Assembly (NCBI RefSeq): GCF_000948975.2
Contig: NZ_CP059735.1
Span: 5,826,603 to 5,890,602 of the forward strand
Direction: 5' to 3'
Source: Thalassomonas actiniarum
GTDB taxonomy: Bacteria; Pseudomonadota; Gammaproteobacteria; Enterobacterales; Alteromonadaceae
DNA: 64,000 bases
The position numbers and the translations under genes are program-made. The notes beneath the pieces were generated by a model. It did not search any database and was not told the origin of the DNA. It saw only the letters and a program-made list of their open reading frames with translations. Below are positions 9,191-18,539 of this stretch, one piece after another. Positions within the stretch are counted from its first letter, which is position 1. Each line of letters starts with the position of its first letter.

Positions 9191-9229
9191 GCCCCGAAAA
9201 TAACTTAAGATTACCGTTATTTTCGGGCC
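9191..9229. terminator. Hairpin after the SbnA-like gene
   Basis: CCCGAAAATAAC (9193-9204) pairs perfectly with GTTATTTTCGGG (9216-9227). It starts 20 bases after the stop codon. No long T-run follows on the plus strand, so termination strength is uncertain. Confidence 0.5.
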
Positions 9230-9580
9230 AAGCCTAAGTCTGTTAGCTCCTCAATAATCACAAAAAATTCATACTTGCCACTTACCGCTAAAATCTTGGT
9301 TTTTATCGCGCTAAAGCCGCATTTTCTCTTTTTCACCTGGCTGGTACAGCAGAGAAATACTTGGTATATTAGAATCTTGCTCGTGCTCTCCCCGGCAGTT
9401 AAATATGCTCCCTTGCTAAAGGCACGTAACGTTTTATTGAGTGACAATGAATTATCAACAAACTCGGTGTTGATTATTTTTATGGACAAAGAGGAAGATT
9501 GTCATGAGCCCGCTTATATGTAAATTACGCCGCCTATACACATCAGCAAACCAGCCTGGCGCATTACAAGGTATCCTTAT
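9230..9580. other. Intergenic, no supported gene
   Basis: 350 bases before the glycosyltransferase. A 90-codon minus frame starts with TTG without a ribosome site and an 82-codon plus frame shows no family features, so neither is accepted. The promoter of the downstream gene should be here. Confidence 0.35.
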
Positions 9581-10756
9581 ATGCCTTTAATTTCTTCGCA
9601 GCAGTTCCAACGGGCTAAACGTTTATTGTTTATGTCACCACTGGCGCTTGGCGATTTTCTCTATCTAAAAACTTTTCTTGGTAAAATCAAAGCCGAGTAT
9701 CCGCATATAGAACTGGATATCTGGCAGGACGATAATCGCAATAACAGCCAAAGCTGGCGATTATTACGTAGCCAGACCATAGAGCAGTGGATCCAAGCAG
9801 AAGCGGATTTTACCAGAAGCTATGGTTGTTGCGACTCACCGGCCCGGCAACGCCAGCAGATTAACCGGGCACAAAAGCTTAATTATGATCTGATTATTAT
9901 CCAGGGCGGCAACCGGGGCCGGCAATATTCGGCCCTCGCCAGGGAAATCAGCCCAGATGCCTTTATCGCTACCTATAAAGGCAGCAGCCGCTATTATGGC
10001 CTGTTGGACAAATGGGATTTTCGCCACAGCGACAAAACCTGCCAACTGAACAAAAAAGCCTTGCCTGAAAATTACCATGTAACCGACAGGTATTATCAGA
10101 TCATACAGGCGATTTCAGGTATAAGCTTAGCGCACTCAGAATTTATGCCGGTACTGAAACTTCCCCAATCATCAGAGTCTCGCGCCACTGACTGGTTAAC
10201 AAAAGCGTTTTCAGATCCCGCCCGCCAGGGGCCGGTTATTTTTTTAAACCATTTATCAACCGACAAAAAACGTGACTGGCAACCAGGCAAGTTATTTGAA
10301 CTGATCGCTAAAATGGGCCAGAAAAATCCCGATAGCCGCTTTATTATCAACATCATCAAAGAACATCAAAACGAGATATCAAGGGCCATTCAATCCACCC
10401 CTGAGTTACAACCATTTCAAGTGGCGACATTCACCGCAGAATCTCATTTTTTTGACCTGCCTTCACTGATCGCCCAAGCCGATCTTGTGATCACGGTGGA
10501 AACCGCGATCATGCATTTTGCTGCGGCAACCGGACGCCCGTTAATAGCCATGATGCGGCAAAAAAAGCCTTACTGGGCGCCGCCGGCCAGCAAAACTACG
10601 AAAGTTGTCTATACCAGTAAGAAAAAAGATCATATCAGTGACATCGGCGTCGATAACATCATAGGGGCCATTAACACAATGCAAACAGCGCTTAACCAGC
10701 CGCCGGCGATTGTTTCACCGGTTTTAGGGGACATACCATCGCTAAAGCGAGCCTAG
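9581..10756 (+). CDS. Glycosyltransferase family 9 (heptosyltransferase-like)
   Basis: 391 residues with two Rossmann-like halves. The N-terminal MSPLALGDFLYLKTFLGKI has the GD(F/L) acceptor-side signature of ADP-heptose:LPS heptosyltransferases. The C-terminal half carries FLNHLSTDKKRDW and the nucleotide-sugar region LVITVETAIMHFAAATGRP. GT9 enzymes transfer heptose (or similar sugars) to lipid A-core at the inner membrane face. It stands alone between terminators rather than in an LPS core cluster, so it may modify a different surface glycan. Start ATG 9581 has AAGG upstream. Residues 88-92 (RQRQQ) and the Lys/Arg-rich C-terminal end are less conserved. Confidence 0.85.
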   Translation: MPLISSQQFQRAKRLLFMSPLALGDFLYLKTFLGKIKAEYPHIELDIWQDDNRNNSQSWRLLRSQTIEQWIQAEADFTRSYGCCDSPARQRQQINRAQKLNYDLIIIQGGNRGRQYSALAREISPDAFIATYKGSSRYYGLLDKWDFRHSDKTCQLNKKALPENYHVTDRYYQIIQAISGISLAHSEFMPVLKLPQSSESRATDWLTKAFSDPARQGPVIFLNHLSTDKKRDWQPGKLFELIAKMGQKNPDSRFIINIIKEHQNEISRAIQSTPELQPFQVATFTAESHFFDLPSLIAQADLVITVETAIMHFAAATGRPLIAMMRQKKPYWAPPASKTTKVVYTSKKKDHISDIGVDNIIGAINTMQTALNQPPAIVSPVLGDIPSLKRA

Positions 10757-10757
10757 C

Positions 10758-10777
10758 AGGGAAAACAACTTTTCCCT
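10758..10777 (+). terminator. Hairpin after glycosyltransferase
   Basis: AGGGAAAA (10758-10765) and TTTTCCCT (10770-10777) form a perfect 8-base stem with a CAAC loop immediately after the stop codon. The T-run is inside the stem. Confidence 0.5.
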
Positions 10778-10867
10778 TGCCAATTGCGGAGGTTGGTATT
10801 TTGATAGTTAACAGCCAAGGTTAGCGTTCCCCCATATGGGCCAATAATAAGCTGTTAGCCAATTTTA

Positions 10868-10901
10868 AAGCTATTGTGCCTGGTTGCAGACACAATAGCT
10901 T
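10868..10901 (-). terminator. Probable terminator of the symE-like gene
   Basis: Arms AAGCTATTGTG (10868-10878) and CACAATAGCTT (10891-10901) are perfect over 11 bases. On the minus strand the stem is followed by TAAAATT. It lies 20 bases past the stop codon of the minus-strand gene. Confidence 0.6.
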
Positions 10902-10920
10902 AGTCTTCTATTCCTCAGTA

Positions 10921-11205
10921 CTAGTCTTCAGCAGACCTGTCTAAACAAGCCTGTTTCGGGGTAATAACTACTTGCCCCTGGTTGACGATAACATTGACCT
11001 TTTGCCCGACAGCAAAACCGGCCTTGCGCAGCCATTTCCCCCTGAGCACAATACAAGGTTCAATTTTTACCGGCACATAATTAATACCTATGCCCCGGCT
11101 CTTTGCTGCCGACTCACAAATCGTTTCCTGTACGCTAAGTCGCCGGTAAATGGGATATTTTACTTTTGCCTGGGCAGGCTCTGACGTATGATGATATTCA
11201 GCCAT
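10921..11205 (-). CDS. symE: SymE-family type I toxin
   Basis: 94 residues. The C-terminal half (IVLRGKWLRKAGFAVGQKV, then VNVIVNQGQVVITP) matches the SymE family, an AbrB-like swapped-hairpin fold. The N-terminal extension has a basic YRRLSVQET segment usual in SymE proteins. In E. coli SymE is an SOS-induced RNA-associated toxin held down by the antisense RNA SymR. Start ATG 11205 has AGGAG with seven bases of spacing. It is monocistronic, and the gap upstream contains a hairpin that folds well only as plus-strand (antisense) RNA. I see no clear LexA box. Toxicity is inferred from the family. Confidence 0.8.
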   Translation of the reverse strand: MAEYHHTSEPAQAKVKYPIYRRLSVQETICESAAKSRGIGINYVPVKIEPCIVLRGKWLRKAGFAVGQKVNVIVNQGQVVITPKQACLDRSAED

Positions 11206-11236
11206 GACGGACTCCTAGTTCAGTTCGTTTTGGTTA

Positions 11237-11271
11237 GCGACCTCTGAGTGGTAATGACACTCAGGGGTTGC
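11237..11271 (+). promoter_or_regulatory. Strand-asymmetric hairpin upstream of symE (possible antisense RNA 3' end)
   Basis: GCGACCTCTGAGTG (11237-11250) pairs with CACTCAGGGGTTGC (11258-11271) over 14 positions, 12 Watson-Crick and two G-U pairs, with a 7-base loop. The two wobbles are G-U only in the plus-strand RNA; in minus-strand RNA they are A-C mismatches. This favours a plus-strand transcript, which would be antisense to the symE leader as SymR is in E. coli. No promoter or T-run is clear, so an RNA is only suggested. Confidence 0.4.
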
Positions 11272-11402
11272 GACTTTGCTTGTTAGCTAATAACAATGAA
11301 GTAATGAAAAATATTGAAGTGAGTGCTCTCCTTTATTGATGGGATAGCACTATTAATAAAGACTAGATTGCGGGTTAAATCAACAGTAAGAAGGTCTTTT
11401 TT

Positions 11403-12326
11403 TTATGGGAAATTTACGGCCTGCTTCATTTGCTTTTTAATGGTATCAACCGCTAATTTAACATTCAAAGGCGTTTGTCCGCCAAAGGCATGCACCGCAT
11501 AGACAGGAACGGCAGGGAGCAGAAAATCGGGAAAAATATCAATCAGTTCGCCTTTCTGCTTGCAGGGAGAGAAGATAAAGTCAGGAACTAAAGCAATACC
11601 CGCCCCGGATTTCACCATGGCTATGACAGCATTTAACGAATCATTAAAACGGTTGGGCTTAAAAGCCAGCTCTATGGTATTTCCACTGTTGTTATCCGTT
11701 AAGGTGTGACTGACGCTTTTCCCCTGCCAGCGATTGGCAACATAATCACAGGCAAGCAGCTTTTCGGGATTGTTTTTTAACTGCCCCACAGACAAATTTT
11801 CCCGCTGGATATATTCGGGACTTGCGCATAAAACTTCACGAAAGCTGCCCAGTAATTGCTGCTTATAATCGCTGGACGGCAATTCCCCCACCCGGACGGC
11901 GATATCGATATTGTCATCCATTAAATCAACACGCTGATCACTGGCATAAATGCTGGGAATAATCTTGTTAAAGCGACTGACCAGGCTACCTATGGCCGGT
12001 GAGATCACCGCTTCAATCAAGGCATGAGGGGCACTGATACTCAGGGTGCCGCTCGGTTCTTGCTGTGCGTACCTGGCGTTGTCCCAGGCCTGGTTAGCCA
12101 GCACATTGATCTGCTGACATTGCTGGTAGAAGTCCTGCCCGACCGGCGTTAATACCTGCTGGCGTGTGGTGCGCTTTAACAGCAGCACGCCCAACTCCTG
12201 CTCCAGGGTTTTCAGTTGCTGGCTGAGCACGGACTTGGAGATCCCTAAATCGTTTGCCGCGGCGCTGATAGAACCCAGCTCAACGATACGGGAAAACACC
12301 AGCATATGGCGGATATATTTCATCAT
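11403..12326 (-). CDS. LysR-family transcriptional regulator
   Basis: 307 residues. The N-terminal helix-turn-helix is ISAAANDLGISKSVLSQQLK (residues about 18-37), with KRTTRQQVLTPVGQDF closing the winged helix, followed by a LysR effector domain (GTLSISAPHALIE, DIAVRVGELPSSD). Start ATG 12326 with a second ATG directly after; no strong ribosome site. It is divergent from a SnoaL-like protein gene 112 bases away, the usual arrangement for a LysR regulator and its target. The inducer is unknown. Confidence 0.9.
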   Translation of the reverse strand: MMKYIRHMLVFSRIVELGSISAAANDLGISKSVLSQQLKTLEQELGVLLLKRTTRQQVLTPVGQDFYQQCQQINVLANQAWDNARYAQQEPSGTLSISAPHALIEAVISPAIGSLVSRFNKIIPSIYASDQRVDLMDDNIDIAVRVGELPSSDYKQQLLGSFREVLCASPEYIQRENLSVGQLKNNPEKLLACDYVANRWQGKSVSHTLTDNNSGNTIELAFKPNRFNDSLNAVIAMVKSGAGIALVPDFIFSPCKQKGELIDIFPDFLLPAVPVYAVHAFGGQTPLNVKLAVDTIKKQMKQAVNFP

Positions 12327-12438
12327 ATTGTTCGCTATTTTAGAACAGTGATTTAAGCTTTACTATCTTTTTCAAAGGTAATATTCCACCTATCATTAAG
12401 CTATTAACAGAGCATTATTTTAGTTTCAGGAGCAAAAC

Positions 12439-12816
12439 ATGAACGAACAAGACAAAGCAGCTATCATCGCCAAGATTACCCGGGCAAGCGAGACCTGGAA
12501 GCAAGGTTTTAATCAGGGTAATGCCGACGTATGTGCCGGTCAGTACACCCAGGATGCGGTGATGCAGGCCCGCCCTTTCGGCACGTTTACCGGTTTTGAT
12601 GCCATCAGGGAATTTTGGCAAAATTTGATCAATGACGGTTTTAGCGATGTCGATTATATCGAACCTGATTTTGAGGTGGTGGATGAAAAAACCGTGCTGC
12701 TAACTTCCCGCTGGCGCATGAATAAAGCCGGCGGCGTGATCCATAAAGAATTGTGGCAGCAACAGGCAAACGGTGAATTTAAGCTCGCCGAGGATGACTT
12801 TGAAGTGCTTGAATAA
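12439..12816 (+). CDS. SnoaL-like / NTF2-fold protein (DUF4440 type)
   Basis: 125 residues, a single cone-shaped NTF2-like domain. The start region WKQGFNQGNADVCAGQYTQD (residues 16-35) and FDAIREFWQNLI are the usual SnoaL/DUF4440 landmarks, and the C-terminal strands end with LWQQQANGEFKLAEDDFEV. Such proteins are small-ligand isomerases, hydrolases or binding proteins; no catalytic residues can be assigned here. ATG 12439 has AGGAG seven bases upstream. It is divergent from and probably controlled by the LysR gene. Confidence 0.8.
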   Translation: MNEQDKAAIIAKITRASETWKQGFNQGNADVCAGQYTQDAVMQARPFGTFTGFDAIREFWQNLINDGFSDVDYIEPDFEVVDEKTVLLTSRWRMNKAGGVIHKELWQQQANGEFKLAEDDFEVLE

Positions 12817-12863
12817 AGCAAGCCTTCACATACAGCCAGGGCGGCAATAGCAAAGGCAAGACA

Positions 12864-13811
12864 TTATTGCATGTCTATAAAATCGTTAATAATATCAGCC
12901 GTCTGCCCGGGCACTTCTATCATGGGTAAATGACCGACATTGGCCATCACCTCGATACGGGGATTAACCAGTAGCGGTTTCAACACCTCAGCCCCGCTGA
13001 CATCAAGTACCCGGTCTTTATCGCCCCAGAGTACTAAGGTCGGGGCAGCATAACCTTTAAGCACCCGGTTTAAAGGGGATGACGGCTGGGGGACACCCTG
13101 GTCGAGATGATGGATCTGATGAAAAATCCTGGTATTGAGGGCAAGGGACTGTTCCGCTTGTTGTGCCAGGTGATCCACTATCGCCTGCGGAATAAAGGGC
13201 GGCTCGACAAAAACAACCTCCAGTAGTTGCCTGAACTGCTCTTTATTTTCCACTAACACCCGGGGGCTTTTCCCCTGCGCTAACTCGATAAACATTTCAC
13301 TGCTTTGTGCCCCCGTTACGCCAAAAGGCGCCAGCAGCATTAAGCTTTGTACCGATTCTGGATAAAGGACGGCAAAGTTACCGGCAATATAACCGCCCAT
13401 AGAATTACCCGCCAAATGAAAAGTGCTGATACCAAGGGCATCGGTAAACTGTTTTAGCCGCTTTGCCTGGGGTAAGGCATCATAGTCTAAGCTCGCATCT
13501 TTACTGCTGTTGCCAAATCCCGGCAGGTCAGGGGCAATAACATCAAAAGACTTGGTGAGGTGATGGGCCAGGCGGTTCCAGTTATCTTTATCGGCGCCGA
13601 AACCATGGAGTAACAACAACTTAGGCCCCTGCCCGCCACGCAAATATTCAATCTCCAGCTCGCCAACCTGTACCTTATGTACCGTTAAACCGGCAAAATA
13701 GCGTTCTGCGGCAATAGAGAGTTGAAACAGCCTTTCGTTGGGGATCAGAAAAGTCAGAATAAGCCAAAGACAAAGCAGGCCAGCGGAAATATAAGCAAGA
13801 ATCTTCATCAT
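12864..13811 (-). CDS. Membrane-anchored alpha/beta hydrolase
   Basis: 315 residues. An N-terminal hydrophobic segment (ILAYISAGLLCLWLILTFLI) acts as a signal anchor or uncleaved signal. The alpha/beta hydrolase core has the oxyanion motif LLLLHGFGADKDNW, the nucleophile elbow GNSMGG with Ser137, the acid Asp266 in WGDKDR and His294 in VGHLPMIE, so the triad is complete. This pattern is typical of the MhpC/lipase-like group; the substrate is likely a small ester or lipid. It runs convergent with the SnoaL-like gene, with a 47-base gap. Confidence 0.87.
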   Translation of the reverse strand: MMKILAYISAGLLCLWLILTFLIPNERLFQLSIAAERYFAGLTVHKVQVGELEIEYLRGGQGPKLLLLHGFGADKDNWNRLAHHLTKSFDVIAPDLPGFGNSSKDASLDYDALPQAKRLKQFTDALGISTFHLAGNSMGGYIAGNFAVLYPESVQSLMLLAPFGVTGAQSSEMFIELAQGKSPRVLVENKEQFRQLLEVVFVEPPFIPQAIVDHLAQQAEQSLALNTRIFHQIHHLDQGVPQPSSPLNRVLKGYAAPTLVLWGDKDRVLDVSGAEVLKPLLVNPRIEVMANVGHLPMIEVPGQTADIINDFIDMQ

Positions 13812-14024
13812 TAATAACTCATCCTTTGAATTAACCTTAGATCATAGCCGAACAATAGCATTTGAGCCGGGTTATTTATTGCAATGTATTCAGAAGCATA
13901 GAAACAGGAGTATACAGAAAAAATAACCAAGATGAAGCCAAGCCGTCGGCAACAGCCAGAGCAGACAGCCGCTATTGCCAGCGTTAGCCGCGCCAAAGGG
14001 CTATTAAAGCTGGACATTAAGGGC

Positions 14025-14063
14025 AAAAAAACGGCCGCTCCCATGGGAAGTGGCCGCTTTTTT
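14025..14063 (-). terminator. Bidirectional-looking intrinsic terminator
   Basis: GCGGCCACTT and its partner (around 14032-14058) form a GC-rich stem flanked by seven A on the left and six T on the right, so it could work on both strands. On the minus strand it ends the TonB receptor transcript right after the stop codon at 14077. No gene is supported between it and 13811. Confidence 0.8.
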
Positions 14064-14076
14064 CTTTTAAGTCGCG

Positions 14077-16779
14077 TTAAAAGCTGTGCTTATAACTGAC
14101 GGAGAAACCTGTGCCGATTTCTCTGGTTTTCACCTTGATATTATCCTGCAATACTTCCATGTCTTCGCCTAACAGGTTTTGTACTTTGAACTTCACTGTA
14201 CCCGAGTAGCTCGGGTAGTAGGTATAAACCAGGTCAAGCGAGTGGAACGGCTGCTCAAAAGCATCACCACGGTCACCGGCACCGGCGGCAAGAATACGCT
14301 CACCGAAGACGTTGTAGACCAAAGAGCCGCTGTGATTACCGTCTGCCGAGTCATAACCGAGCTGGAAGTTAACCACATATTCCGAGTGACCTGTCATGCG
14401 GCGCTTCTGGCTCTGGGTACCGGCATCTTCCGCCGACAATACCGTTTCAGAATCGCTTAAGGTGATGTTACCGGAAGAAAATAAGCCATCAAGCGCCAGG
14501 GCGGATAAGTCGTATAACCACTCGGCTTCAACCCCGTACACCTTGGCTTCTTCACCGTTAAGGTAAGTTAAGCTGTAGCTGTCATCCCCCACCAGCAATT
14601 TGGTTTCGATCGGATCCTCGATGGTTTTATAAAACGCCGCCACCGAGAAGTTATTGCCGCTATCGCCGTAATATTCCCAGCGGGCGTCATAGTGTTTTAC
14701 CGGGCTGGATTTAAGGCCCACGGTACCAACGGTTTTCAGGTCGGTGATAGGGTCGATAAATTCCACCGGCGAGACTTCACGCATATCCGGACGTACTATG
14801 GTTTCACCATAGCTGAGGCGATACTGGCTTTGCTCACCTAAATAGGTCAGCGCCAGGGCGCTGAAAATATCGTCTTCAACAATAGAAGCATTTTCGATAT
14901 TTTCCGGGGTAAAAATCTCGTTAAAGTCGGTGATGCTGTAGATTTGGCGGGAGAACGCCAGCGAAGTTTGTCTGAAGTCTTCCCAGCGTAAACCACCGCT
15001 GATGCGCCATTTTTGCTCGTAGATAACATCAAACGAACCATAATAGGCATCAATTAACTGCGCCGCGACATAATCATCGGTTTTCGGCTCATTAAAGACA
15101 AAATCAAAGTCGGTATTGTCGATAAACTCGTCGGTGAACGCACCGCCGATATCCAGTACCTCATCTTCATTGGTATTTAATATTACCGCTTCATTAAAGT
15201 TGAAACCAAATACGTCGGTACGGTAATCACGGTTTTTCTCGAGGAAATCTCCACCTGCTTTCAGCTCAACTTCAAAGTCGCTGAAGAACAGCGGCAAGCT
15301 GGCATTCCAGCCATAAGATTCCACTTCATCTTCCATTTCAACAAAACCGTGGGTGCTGACGTTAGTCACTTCCAGCGCTTCCGAGTGCTGGTAAACACCG
15401 TTGTCGAATACATCCTGTACTTTCAGCTCGGTTTCGTTGGGAATATCGGTAGTGGCGGTAGAGTTGGTATATTGCCAGTCTATGCCTAAACCGTAAAATT
15501 GATTAAAGGTGTGCTGTCCCAGCAGCTGGGTAACGATTAGCTCCCTTTCCTCAAAGCGGGTTTTATGGGTACGGGATAATTTACCGTCCGCCAGTGTTAA
15601 TTCGTTATCCGGCTGCGCCGTAGTGAACACTTCTACTTCATCATCGGTGTTGCGCAGCAACATGTTGGACAAAGAAACTTTATGATCGCCGAGCTGATAA
15701 CCCAGGTTTAAAATACCGTTGAGCTTGATCTCATTGGTGGTTTTTGCGCCTTTGTCCAAACGGTCGTAACAGTCAACGGTAACCGTTTTCTGGCAGTCGT
15801 TGCTAGCTGCACCGCCGGAAATTTTCCCGCTGGTTTGTTCACTGTGGCTCCAGCCGTTGTCATAACTGAGCGCCGCCATAAAACCTAAGGTACCGCCAAA
15901 GGTGTTCTCGTCAAAAGAATTACCGGTGGCGATAGAAAAGCCCATATCGGGATCTAAGCTTTTCTTGCTGATGTCCTGGTTATTGTTTAACGATTTCGCC
16001 AGCGACTTATTGATGGCCCGGGCATCTTGTGCCGAGAAGTCCTGACCGGAAATATTCTCTTCCGTGGTAATAATATTATCGAGCGAGAAGTCGGCCTTAT
16101 AGCGGTCAAAAGCGGTATCTATTGCGCCGGGTAAGCCCCGGGTACCGTCATCTGTGCCTAACCAGTCATCGCTGCCGCCGGAGTAGCTGTATCCGCTGCC
16201 CGACGCCGAATCACCGCCGATATCCATTTCAATATCAAAGAAAAAATCACTAGGTATGGTTTTGGTACGAATATCAACATTACCACCGCCAAACGCCGCC
16301 GGCATATCCGGCGAATAGGCTTTTTGTACCGACAAGCTGCTGATGATGCTGGACGGGAAAATATCTAACGGAATTACATTACGGGTTAAATCCGGACTCG
16401 GCACATTGGCGCCATTTAAGCGGGTACTGGAATAGCGCTCACCTAAGCCGCGGATATAAATAAATTTGCCGTCAACCAGGGTTAAACCCGTTACCCGGCG
16501 AAGGGCAGAAGCGGCATCGCTGTCGCCGGTGCGGGAGATTTGCTCGGCCCCCATGATATCGGCAACAAATGCCTGCTGTTTTCTTTCTTCGATAACAGCG
16601 GTGGCGCTGCCTTGCAAGCGGGTAGCAACAGCAACCACTTCTTCCATGGCCAGCTCCTGCTCATCTCCTTCTGCGGCATAAGCGCCGGGAGCAAAACCGC
16701 TGGTGATACCGGCAGAAAACGCCAGCATTAATCCCAGATTTAACGGGCTCAGTGTAAAGTTGGATGGTTTGGTTTTCAT
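14077..16779 (-). CDS. TonB-dependent receptor
   Basis: 900 residues from ATG 16779, which has AGAGG eight bases upstream; the frame extends ten codons further to a TTG with no ribosome site. The signal peptide ends at AYAAEGD. The plug domain (about residues 60-190) has SALRRVTGLTLVDGKFIYIR and GLGERYSSTRLNGANVPSPD. The barrel ends with SVSYKHSF, a C-terminal phenylalanine as required for BAM insertion. The plug is of the type seen in large TonB receptors of Alteromonadales and Sphingomonads. It is transcribed directly downstream of a beta-helix lipoprotein, probably as one operon. The substrate is not evident; Pho-box-like sites ahead of the operon hint at phosphate-linked control. Confidence 0.92.
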   Translation of the reverse strand: MKTKPSNFTLSPLNLGLMLAFSAGITSGFAPGAYAAEGDEQELAMEEVVAVATRLQGSATAVIEERKQQAFVADIMGAEQISRTGDSDAASALRRVTGLTLVDGKFIYIRGLGERYSSTRLNGANVPSPDLTRNVIPLDIFPSSIISSLSVQKAYSPDMPAAFGGGNVDIRTKTIPSDFFFDIEMDIGGDSASGSGYSYSGGSDDWLGTDDGTRGLPGAIDTAFDRYKADFSLDNIITTEENISGQDFSAQDARAINKSLAKSLNNNQDISKKSLDPDMGFSIATGNSFDENTFGGTLGFMAALSYDNGWSHSEQTSGKISGGAASNDCQKTVTVDCYDRLDKGAKTTNEIKLNGILNLGYQLGDHKVSLSNMLLRNTDDEVEVFTTAQPDNELTLADGKLSRTHKTRFEERELIVTQLLGQHTFNQFYGLGIDWQYTNSTATTDIPNETELKVQDVFDNGVYQHSEALEVTNVSTHGFVEMEDEVESYGWNASLPLFFSDFEVELKAGGDFLEKNRDYRTDVFGFNFNEAVILNTNEDEVLDIGGAFTDEFIDNTDFDFVFNEPKTDDYVAAQLIDAYYGSFDVIYEQKWRISGGLRWEDFRQTSLAFSRQIYSITDFNEIFTPENIENASIVEDDIFSALALTYLGEQSQYRLSYGETIVRPDMREVSPVEFIDPITDLKTVGTVGLKSSPVKHYDARWEYYGDSGNNFSVAAFYKTIEDPIETKLLVGDDSYSLTYLNGEEAKVYGVEAEWLYDLSALALDGLFSSGNITLSDSETVLSAEDAGTQSQKRRMTGHSEYVVNFQLGYDSADGNHSGSLVYNVFGERILAAGAGDRGDAFEQPFHSLDLVYTYYPSYSGTVKFKVQNLLGEDMEVLQDNIKVKTREIGTGFSVSYKHSF

Positions 16780-16812
16780 ACCAAATGACCTCTTGGAAAA
16801 AACAATCAAGAA

Positions 16813-16847
16813 AATGACCAGAACGAGATATCTAAGTCCTGGTCATT
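16813..16847. other. Inverted repeat between beta-helix lipoprotein and TonB receptor
   Basis: AATGACCAG (16813-16821) and CTGGTCATT (16839-16847) are perfect 9-base arms around a 17-base loop. Lying in the 98-base gap of a presumed operon, the stem may attenuate or protect the message between the two reading frames. Confidence 0.45.
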
Positions 16848-16877
16848 AATTGGTAAAGGAACTAACGAGGCTATTGC

Positions 16878-18485
16878 CTAGTGGGCAAATGAAGAAGCAC
16901 CGGCAATGCTCATGGCGGCATCGACCCATTTCGCCCAGTCACTGTTGACATCGCTTTCACTGATGGCGCCGACATAGTCCACCTGGTCAAACCAAGGGTC
17001 CATGGCGTTTACATCAACGGCTGCAGGAATCGTTACCGCTGTGCCTTCGGCGTCAGTCATAATCGCCGCAGTACGGTAGCCGTCGGCGGCATAAACCACA
17101 TGGTCTTTGGTTAATGCGATATTGCCTTTGCTTTTCCACCAGGTAGCCAGGTCAAAATCAGGATTGTTTTTCGGGTTTTTAAAGTTGATGCCACAGGCAA
17201 CAACCGAACCTTCAACAATAATTTTATCGGCGTTGGCATTGGCGATAACACCGTCTGTTTCAACCTTATCTTTTTCATCGTTCAGTTCAAAACACTGGTG
17301 CGAACCTTCGGTAGCCGGATTAGTCACCAGCAGGTTGTACAGCTTGCCCATACCCCATTCACGCATCATGATACCGCGTGAAGCATCGCCGTCACGGATA
17401 CTTTCAGTTTCATTGGAAATCACGGTAACGTTGGCAACCGTCGGGTTAGAGCCCGACTCATCACTGTCGCCCTGGGCTGTTGGCGATGATTTTGCGCCGT
17501 CGGTTTCAAAGCCGCGGTTACCCAACTGGTTACCGTGCTTAACTAATACATGCTGGATTTTACCGGTATAACCTTCATCCCAGTCAACACTGTCGTCCTG
17601 GTTATGGGTCAATACCAGGTGCTTCATGTTAACGCTGCCGCCAAAGGCTTCAACGCCATCGTCGTAACCTTCGTGGATATGCACATAATCTATGGTAGTG
17701 CCTGAGCCAACCGCATATAAAGATAAAGAGTTCAAATCGTCACCGGCGCCCGCCAGTTTAGGACCCGAACCGGCATAACTGACGGTAACAAATTTCAGGA
17801 TACCGCTGTTGTCATCTTCGATGTTGCCGCCGTAATAAGACACCGCACCTTCGGTTTTCTGGCTACAGCTGTCGGCTTCACGCTCGGCGGTCGTACATTT
17901 GTTGTTGATACCGCGGCCGTTGATCATAATACCGCCCCAGTCACGGTATTTAGGACCTTCACCTACGGTATCTAAATCTTCGAACGCTTCGTTGGAAGTA
18001 AAGGTAATCGGCTTATCAACCGTGCCTTCGGCAACAATGCGTGAACCGCGGGCAATGCGCAGGTAATCGTCGTTACCGGAAAAGACGATAGTGCTGCCGG
18101 CTTCAATCGTTAATACTGCGCCTGTCGCCGGGATATTGCTTTCCTGGCCGGGAGCATAATCGGCGCCGATAAATAAGCTGCCGTTAAAAATATGACGACC
18201 TTCGATGGCCGGGATATAAAGATCACTGGTGATTTCTTTCAGATCTGAAGCAAAAGTGGTGGAGTAAACACAATCATTGCCGTCGGCACTGCCGGTTAAG
18301 GTAGAGCCGTTCTGGGTGTAAGAAGCACATATCAGTTCAGTCGGGGTACCCGTGCTTGGGTTAGTAACACTGTTGTCGACCGAATTGTCGACGGTAGTCG
18401 GTTTGACTTTAATATCGCCACCACAACCAGCTAAGACTAAGGCACCGGCAATCATACTTACTTTAAAAACTTTATTTACTAGCAT
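16878..18485 (-). CDS. Beta-helix lipoprotein linked to the TonB receptor
   Basis: 535 residues from ATG 18485 (GGAG nine bases upstream; a GTG five codons earlier is less likely). Lipobox LVLAGC with Cys at about residue 21, then a Thr/Asn-rich tether. The body is a right-handed parallel beta-helix: regular strands such as LTIEAGSTIVFSG, ADGNDCVYS and YLRIARGSRIVAEGTVDKPI, with paired cysteines likely forming disulfides (NNKCTTAEREADSC). Many Asp/Glu loops (HNQDDSVDWDEGY) suggest metal or ligand binding. Proteins of this kind often sit beside TonB receptors in Alteromonadales, and a surface capture role is inferred. The enzyme function, if any, is unknown. Confidence 0.85.
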   Translation of the reverse strand: MLVNKVFKVSMIAGALVLAGCGGDIKVKPTTVDNSVDNSVTNPSTGTPTELICASYTQNGSTLTGSADGNDCVYSTTFASDLKEITSDLYIPAIEGRHIFNGSLFIGADYAPGQESNIPATGAVLTIEAGSTIVFSGNDDYLRIARGSRIVAEGTVDKPITFTSNEAFEDLDTVGEGPKYRDWGGIMINGRGINNKCTTAEREADSCSQKTEGAVSYYGGNIEDDNSGILKFVTVSYAGSGPKLAGAGDDLNSLSLYAVGSGTTIDYVHIHEGYDDGVEAFGGSVNMKHLVLTHNQDDSVDWDEGYTGKIQHVLVKHGNQLGNRGFETDGAKSSPTAQGDSDESGSNPTVANVTVISNETESIRDGDASRGIMMREWGMGKLYNLLVTNPATEGSHQCFELNDEKDKVETDGVIANANADKIIVEGSVVACGINFKNPKNNPDFDLATWWKSKGNIALTKDHVVYAADGYRTAAIMTDAEGTAVTIPAAVDVNAMDPWFDQVDYVGAISESDVNSDWAKWVDAAMSIAGASSFAH

Positions 18486-18539
18486 CAGGGTTTGCTCCAC
18501 AGCGTTTTGTTTAAGTTTGTTAAAATTTGTTTAACGACA

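Noticed and set aside
9217-9489. 90-codon minus frame
   Set aside because: Starts with TTG without a ribosome site, its stop lies inside the hairpin after the SbnA-like gene, and no family features are seen.
13811-14044. 77-codon minus frame upstream of the alpha/beta hydrolase
   Set aside because: Overlaps the hydrolase start by a base, lacks a ribosome site and ends in an intergenic terminator area.
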